From Actinernus sp. WN-2022 (lineage: Eukaryota > Cnidaria > Anthozoa > Actiniaria > Actinernidae), in NCBI GenBank assembly GCA_030867875.1, contig JAOWCC010001501.1, positions 29,284,792 to 29,348,791 on the forward strand: a DNA stretch of 64,000 bases, read 5' to 3'. Positions 58,383 to 64,000 of this stretch are shown here, piece after piece. Below the pieces are notes generated by a model that had not been told where the DNA came from, did no database searches, and saw only the letters and a list, made by a program, of their open reading frames with translations. Both the position numbers and the translations under genes were made by a program. Numbering within the stretch: position 1 is the stretch's first letter; the number at the start of each line of letters is the position of its first letter.

Positions 58383-58597
58383 ATTATATGGCACAAATGA
58401 ATAAAATCACACTTTGACACACGCGCCAGGAACCCATTGCGTGGTAAACTGAAGAGCGAATAGAAATCAATCTAAAATTAGACTGAGTCTCGACGACTTT
58501 TCACTTGAAGTTCACTGACCTTGTGGCGTTCAAAACAGTTTGTTTTCCGACGTAAAAAAATGCGTTTTTATGGATGAAAACTGACCTGTACTTTACT

Positions 58598-59117
58598 TCA
58601 GATGTACTGAGTTTCAATGACAACTTCATCAGGAAGGCCGAATGCATTAACTAGAAACAAAAATGTGCATATTTGTGGAAGATTTGGAAGTTGAAAACCG
58701 GCGTTGAAATCACTCGAGTGGCGATAACTCAGATAAGCACACTGCAAAACTTGACAAATAGAGCTGTAGAAGAATACAAACAAACTTGTAAGTATTAATC
58801 TAGTAAATACTCTTAATTTGTAAGCCATTTACCAAATGTAAATGCTGAATTTCTTAGCTCATACAATATAAAACCTGCTTTTTTTGATGAAACTGTGTGC
58901 TAAGCTTACTTGTTTCCGTAATAATTTTATTTCTTTGTACCACGATTGTAGTAGCGTTGTGAGGTAGCCGAACTTTTCTTTGTGTTTTTGAAGTCACGGC
59001 CATTTCAGCTTCGCTATAGTTTTTTATCTCCGTAAGTCCAGCTTCGTTCAATTCAGTCGCTTTTGCTGCAGTTGTTTTCATCGAACTTGCAAATGCAAGA
59101 GCCAGAAAAAACTGCAT
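58598..59117 (-). CDS. possible two-exon short protein with hydrophobic N-terminus
   Basis: Exon A (58910-59117) reads MQFFLALAFASSMKTTAAKA..., TQRKVRLPHNATTIVV, NKIITET, then donor A|GTAAGC. An upstream in-frame Met at 59192 would lengthen it. Exon B (58598-58650), after acceptor TTTTTGTTTCTAG, completes an Ile codon and ends NAFGLPDEVVIETQYI-stop. Phases agree and the total is 261 nt (86 residues). A different acceptor near 58742 would give a shorter end. The N-terminus could be a signal peptide. The family is unknown. Confidence 0.35.
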
Positions 59118-59868
59118 TAATCCCTCTAAAAAGGTGAATTTTAGCTGTAAACGAAAAGGCAGAACGATTTTTAAATTAGTATTTGCCTTCATGTCACAAA
59201 TTGTTTAGTTTCTTTCAAAATGTATGGGTTCTATCGCTATTTGTTTACGAAGAATTGTGAGCGGTTTTGTAAAATCCTGAGCGGGCAAGATGGAAAAACC
59301 TTGCCCGCTGAGCAACCAATCAGATTGCAGCATTCAGAGTCATCTTGCCCGCTCACGGAGCTGCCATGTAATAAGAAATCATATTCACTGTTTGAGTAGC
59401 CAATCAGAGCGCGCGAAAAGTGATATTCACTGGTGTGGTACGTACTAATAAAGGTTAGGGTGAAGTGTGGGGTTTTTCCAGAAACCGTGATTGATCCCAT
59501 TATTTTCAGTGTATCTTAAGTTCGTTTCAGGATGTCGAAAAACAACAATACACATACGGCACATTTTGTGCCAACTCTTTAGTATATTATCCATTATGCC
59601 AATTCCGTTTTGTCTCCTGTTAGTCGATCGTGCCAACTCTTTAGTCTCTTGTTTGTATATAGTCCATTGTGCCAACTCTTGTTAGTCCATCTTGATGGGT
59701 TTGTAGAGTAAAGTGGTGACGAACTTTTCCTTGTAACGATGGGTAGCACTCAGAGTCATCACCCCATCCTAACAAAACAAAAACGTAAAAAAAGTTAGTT
59801 AGGACCATTATTCTAAATCCGTCAAAATGGAGAAAAACCTTAATGTCCCGGGAACGGGCACCCTATAC

Positions 59869-60387
59869 TAGGGTCGAGCGGATTGTGCTCCTAAAAGTGG
59901 CATATTATGCCGCTAGCACTGCTCCAAATTTTGTCGAATTATGCCCAAATTATGCCAAAGTTCAACAATTATGCTCGAAGATTACACAATTATGCTCACA
60001 AAAAACGTTTTTCGAAGACGGCCGGCATTGTTGACGCCCCAGACATGTCCTAGACTTTTTAGTAGCAACGGACACAGAAACCAATCAGGCGTGACTGTTC
60101 CCACGTTCTGAACAAAAGACGGCTTTTTGGCTTTTTTCACGTTTAACGCACACTCGTTAAGTGAAATTCAGGTATTTGCTTTGGAAACATTTAGATTCTA
60201 AGCAAAATATACCAGCTAATAATTAGGAAAGGCACTATAAAAGCAGTAATAGCATTGCTTTTGGCTTTTAATGCTTCAAATTATGCTACAATCTGGTAAT
60301 TATGCTCGAGCAGTGCTTCTTTGAAAAATTATGCTCGTTTGCTCCAATTATGCCAAAAATTATGCTAGCACAATCCGCTCAGGCCTA
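59869..60387. mobile_element. hAT-like MITE, 519 bp
   Basis: The ends TAGG...GAGCGGATTGTGCT are inverted, with 8-bp CCCTATAC at 59861-59868 and 60388-60395. An 8-bp TSD fits the hAT superfamily. Both arms carry arrays of AATTATGCTC / AATTATGCC words. Confidence 0.85.
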
Positions 60388-60612
60388 CCCTATACCCCCC
60401 GAGCCAACATTACTTATAAGTATAATCCCACCCCATGCCCCATGAGGTGTATTAGTTCATTTAAATTGCCCCGCGAGCCGAGTGAGGATTTGTGGAAGTC
60501 CCGAGGCCGTCTTCGGCCTAACAGGAGAATTCTCATAACAGTGCAGATTGAAATAGGTGATCCAACATGGATTACGTTGAAGGTTATGATGAACACGGGT
60601 CTGTTTTGGATC

Positions 60613-61011
60613 AATAGAGTACCGAAGTGATAACGTCATAAATAATAATGTTTTGCTTTAAGAACATTTGACCACAGTTTCAGAAAGAACAAGGTAAAAG
60701 AACATTACATACCAAAAATGAGATGAATGCGATGAAAAGCGGCCGAGATATAGGCATTCGAATATATAATTTTCTAACAAATCACTGTATTTTTGTCCTG
60801 GCTCCTAAGTTTTTGAGCCAGTACAAAAATACAGTGATTTGTTAAAGAAAATTAAATATTCCAATGTCCATATCTCAGCCGCTTTTCATCGTATACACCT
60901 CATTTTTGGTATGTAATGTTCTTCTATATTGCTCTTTCCGAATCGGTGGACCGAAAATTCTACATCTAAATTTTGCAAATTTGTGACGTCACACTTCGGT
61001 GCTCTATAACT
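60613..61011. mobile_element. foldback MITE, about 400 bp
   Basis: TAGAGTACCGAAGTG...GACGTCA ends are inverted (right: TGACGTCACACTTCGGTGCT). Inner arms with AGAACATTACATACCAAAAA and ACAAATCACTGTATTTTTGT close on GGCTC...GAGCC near 60800. Confidence 0.8.
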
Positions 61012-61089
61012 TATGGTTTTGAGAGTCCCACATGGAGGTAGGATGCCTTAGAGACTAACGGTAGCTAAGATCAAGTGTAGTATCTGTTC

Positions 61090-61675
61090 TTATTTCCCCC
61101 CTCTTTGTAACTTGCTATTCAGGCTCTTCTCAAGGCTAGTGCTGCCTATCTCGCAAAGCACCCATCTCGCAAAGCACTCTGGCTTATAGCGCTGCTATTC
61201 TTTTCAATTCCTCGGATCCTGACTTCAAGCAGCTTGCAACATCTACTACTACGCTCTCTTCTAATACTCTGTCTACCAGGCTGGCTTCTCTTAAGTATAA
61301 GCTTCGTAACGTTTTTCTTCCGCACATCTCCTCTGTTAACCATCTAGAGGAGCTCCTCTGCTATAACTGTCGCTCCTTGCTTCACTGCTGCTGCATTTCT
61401 GGCGCCGCGTCCAGGGCATAGCCCCTTCCATTGCGCATAGTGTTCTAGTAAGTATATTTTGTTTTTGATTTTATTTCATATTAATTCTCGTTACATTGAT
61501 TCCAATTACTCATTATATCTTGTAATGTTGTAGCTCGTGCGTTAATTTTTTCCCATACTTCCTTTCCTTTCCATTACGTTTTATTTGTAACATAGAGGGC
61601 CGCATGTTAGATAACTATGTAAGGTTAATGTGTCTTCCCTCTGTAAATAAAGAATATTGTATTGTATTGTATGTT
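61090..61675 (+). repeat. retroelement 3' region with TTGTA tail
   Basis: An open stretch (FNSSDPDFKQLATSTTTLSS-like, 61195-61420) is followed by GTAAATAAAGAATATTGTAT and (TTGTA)n at about 61650-61672, typical of a reverse-transcribed 3' end. The coding part is unassigned. Confidence 0.45.
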
Positions 61676-61722
61676 GTAATTTTTTTCTTATTTTTTCCTC
61701 TCTGTAACTTGTGTATTCTTAA

Positions 61723-61898
61723 AGGCTGGTTCACACTTGCGACATAAGCATAAGAACATACGTAAGCGCAGATTGTGCTTCATGGTTAGTTAACCCCTTT
61801 ATACTTGAGTAGAACAAAGCAATCATCCAACCTTAAAGTACAATCTGCGCTTGCGTATGGTCTTATGCTTATGGTTATGTCGCAAGTGTGAACCAGCC
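61723..61898. mobile_element. 176-bp TTAA MITE
   Basis: AGGCTGGTTCACACTTGCGA and its inverse form about 35-bp TIRs. TTAA lies at 61719-61722 and 61899-61902. Confidence 0.85.
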
Positions 61899-61902
61899 TT
61901 AA

Positions 61903-62381
61903 AGTGCCTATCACCTTTTGCAATTTTGATAGCTTATGAACTTCCGAAACGTTTTGAGTACTTCTGTGAAGAATATTTTGGTTTACAGTGAATACTTTAT
62001 GTTCTACGCTTGTTTGGAATCGTGTAAATGTGACCTTTCCTGACCCATGACCGCGTAAGTAAAAGCCTGGGTCGAAACCTGGGTAGACGTCATCTTGACG
62101 TCATATAATTAATTCGGCTTTGCAATCATTTGTAGAAATACTTAACATCTTGACTAAAATGACTTTTTTCTTTACTAACAACTCAAAAGGCGCCATGGAG
62201 AATAATGCATTAGGCTTTTAATTTACTTACGCGGTCATGGGTCAGGAAAGGTCACATTTACACGATTTTAAACAAGCGTAGAACAAAGTATTCATTTTAA
62301 ACTAAAACTTTCTTCACAGAAGTACTCAAACGTTTTCGGAGGTTCATAAGCTATCAAAATTGCAAAAGGGTGATAGGCACT
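61903..62381. mobile_element. 479-bp TTAA foldback element
   Basis: AGTGCCTATCACC at the left and its inverse at the right, with arms holding GACCTTTCCTGACCCATGAC. TTAA lies at 61899-61902 (shared with the neighbour) and 62382-62385. Second copy at 43213-43758. Confidence 0.85.
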
Positions 62382-62676
62382 TTAAGGGATCTGTCTCTTT
62401 GCTAGTCAGACCCTTCTCAAGGCTAGTGCTGCTTATCTCGCAACTGAGTACCCGTTTGTTTATATGTTTTGATCTCTGGCTTAGAAAACCAAGCTGGTTT
62501 TCCAATAGTGTTCGTGTTTGGAATATCTCTTTGGAGAACCCCCATATTCTCTTGGAGGTATTCTAAAGTTAACTTGCGGAGATATGGGTTCCCACTTGGT
62601 TACTGGATCTCGATCCAGGGCCAGACCCTTATTTGTGTTCAGTTCTTCACATGCAGACATACAAACATGTACTGAC

Positions 62677-62900
62677 CTTGATGGAGAGCGCATACAGGTG
62701 GTTGAGTGACACGTGATCAGGTTCAGGGAGGAGGGACGGGTCATCATGGTCCACAATATCCTTATTGAGAATGACGTGTAATAAGTGTGGGGGGAGGACT
62801 GGGGGGACACTGGCGTGCATACCATCCCGTACAGTAACAGGGGTGATGTGAGATGGAATAATTTGTCCATAGGAGCCTGGCGGTGAGCCCGACTGTGACT
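62677..62900 (-). CDS. PRKAB: AMP-activated protein kinase beta subunit, internal exon
   Basis: Acceptor TTTTTTTCATAG precedes and donor AAG|GTCAGT follows 224 nt (two bases plus 74 codons). It reads SQSGSPPGSYGQIIPSHITP, then VPPVLPPHLLHVILNKD, LLPEPDHVSLNHLYALSIK. This is the alpha/gamma-binding region (AMPKBI) of the beta subunit, which scaffolds the energy-sensing AMPK heterotrimer. The next exon should start DGVMVLSATHRYKKKYVTT-like and close the protein. I did not find it to the left within the window. The glycogen-binding domain exons should lie beyond the right edge. The 61723-62381 elements would sit in the following intron. Confidence 0.9.
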
Positions 62901-63384
62901 CTATGAAAAAAAGAAATATTTAATTACATGATATGTATAAACTGGATTACTACAAATTCCTATTTTTTTGTCAACGCACGCAACAGCAGCTGCACCATGA
63001 CAAAACGTCACGCGCATGCGCTTTTGATAAGCCGGTTGCCCGCGCGTCTCCCCAGTTTCCCGCAGAAACTTAAAAGAAAACAGGACGCGTATTTACGCGA
63101 GTTTCGGAAGAAAAAAAAATACTAAAAAGCTAAGCCTAATACTTTAACAGGTTAAAGTGTTTATGAAACCAAATTTTGCATCTCTATTTTATTGCAGAAT
63201 AATAAAGTTCATTCTTTTCTGATTATCAAGAGTATATTTATTTTTCAGTTCCGCCTTCGGAAAGGTCTCTTTTTCGCCATTCAAATGGACTACTTTATGC
63301 TAAAAACTGTCCCATTTGCCGCGCGGCCAAATGAGCTGCGTGACGTCACTGTGAGGACTCGTACGTTGTTTACATAATACAAAC

Positions 63385-63579
63385 ATGGCAGACTCAGCGA
63401 GAAAGTTTCAGAGAAAGCTAAAAATAAGCGAGGAGGTGGAAGATATTGTGTGGCTGGCGGCCTTGGTTTTCTTCCCGTATTTAACTTTATCCTACGCCAA
63501 AACACAATGGACATTGAATTTGAGAAAAGCAATAGCAAATGTCCACACTTTTTATATACCCATTCACAGTACAGTGTGA
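63385..63579 (+). CDS. 64-codon ORF, unknown
   Basis: MADSARKFQRKLKISEEVED, then a hydrophobic run IVWLAALVFFPYLTL. It has a good start context (AAACATGG) after a GC-rich segment with GACGTCA. It could be a first exon of an unseen gene or a transposon frame. No family recognised. Confidence 0.25.
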   Translation: MADSARKFQRKLKISEEVEDIVWLAALVFFPYLTLSYAKTQWTLNLRKAIANVHTFYIPIHSTV

Positions 63580-63640
63580 TACAACACAAATACAAAAAGT
63601 ACAAGAAATGATCGACTCACCAAGAACTCGACGATAATGT

Positions 63641-64000
63641 ATCAGTCAATTCCAAACCCGTGCATCCCCCCCCCGGGCCACCCCCGGGCATTTGATCAGA
63701 GGCTTGCTCCCGAGGGTGGGAAATTTGACGAGTATCTATGACCTCAGGGGCGGGCATTTGACAAACAGTGGGGGTAGGGGGTGGGGCATTTGATCAGTGT
63801 TTAAAAATATATTCTGTCTGTCTACAAGCGTCGAAATGGCGAACGCACGTGGCGAACGTACGAGGACAGCTTCCAGGATAAGGATTGCGCATTTGTAGAG
63901 GCTTGAAAGAGTGAACCTGCCAAATTTGAAGCCCACTTTCAGAGGTAAATTCTTTATGTTTAAACCTATAAACTATGTTGTTTTGCTTTGTTTCGTGAAC
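63641..64000. mobile_element. Harbinger-like element, left part (runs off the window)
   Basis: TAA (63638-63640) precedes TGTATCAGTCAATTCC, the TIR of the 10802-11760 element. C-runs, CGGGCATTTGATCAG and GGGGCATTTGATCAG subterminal words follow, as in that element. The right end is outside. Confidence 0.75.

Overview
The window reads as a gene-poor, transposon-saturated stretch of an animal nuclear genome. It is AT-rich, has no bacterial-style operons, and its recognisable genes are split by GT-AG introns. The likeliest source is a cnidarian, probably a stony coral or another anthozoan. That is inference. It rests on the animal-type glutamine synthetase and AMPK-beta exons, on abundant THAP, SAP, SWIM/YqaJ and piggyBac-like transposon fragments, and on the dispersed AACCTCGTCCCCAGGGTCTT / CCAAGATGGCGGC repeat that I associate with anthozoan assemblies. 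No species can be named from this sequence.

Host-gene content is small and almost all on the minus strand. (1) A 394-codon intronless O-methyltransferase-like gene lies at 21137-22321. (2) A two-exon small secreted acidic protein lies at 35776-36386. (3) The first coding exon of glutamine synthetase lies at 52136-52522, with an intact donor but no further exon seen. (4) One exon of the AMP-activated protein kinase beta subunit lies at 62677-62900. (5) Weaker candidates are a two-exon short protein at 58598-59117 and single exons near 48.6 kb and 4.5 kb.

Layout. 0-8 kb: a degenerate LINE reverse transcriptase with a 4x in-frame 120-bp duplication, small MITEs, and a 665-bp element with perfect 28-bp terminal inverted repeats (TIRs). 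8-16 kb: a diverged duplicated block, a foldback element, a tandem duplication carrying a Harbinger-like insertion whose empty site is preserved in the sister copy, and an element with 7-bp target-site duplications (TSDs) holding a broken SWIM/YqaJ gene. 16-21 kb: a minisatellite, a tRNA-derived SINE and a second Harbinger-like MITE. 21-30 kb: the methyltransferase gene pressed between elements, a 1001-bp near-perfect palindrome, and a nested stack. In that stack a THAP/SAP transposon is split in its THAP coding sequence by a Harbinger-like element, which contains a LINE, which in turn is split by a TTAA-flanked element carrying its own two-exon mini-gene. 30-64 kb: many foldback and TTAA-flanked elements, retroelement fragments, and the few host exons.

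The host genes do not form an evident pathway cluster. Glutamine synthetase (ammonium assimilation) and AMPK beta (energy sensing) are housekeeping functions whose proximity I would not over-read. The real organising principle here is layered transposition. Several insertions can be dated relative to each other from TSDs, split reading frames and empty sites.
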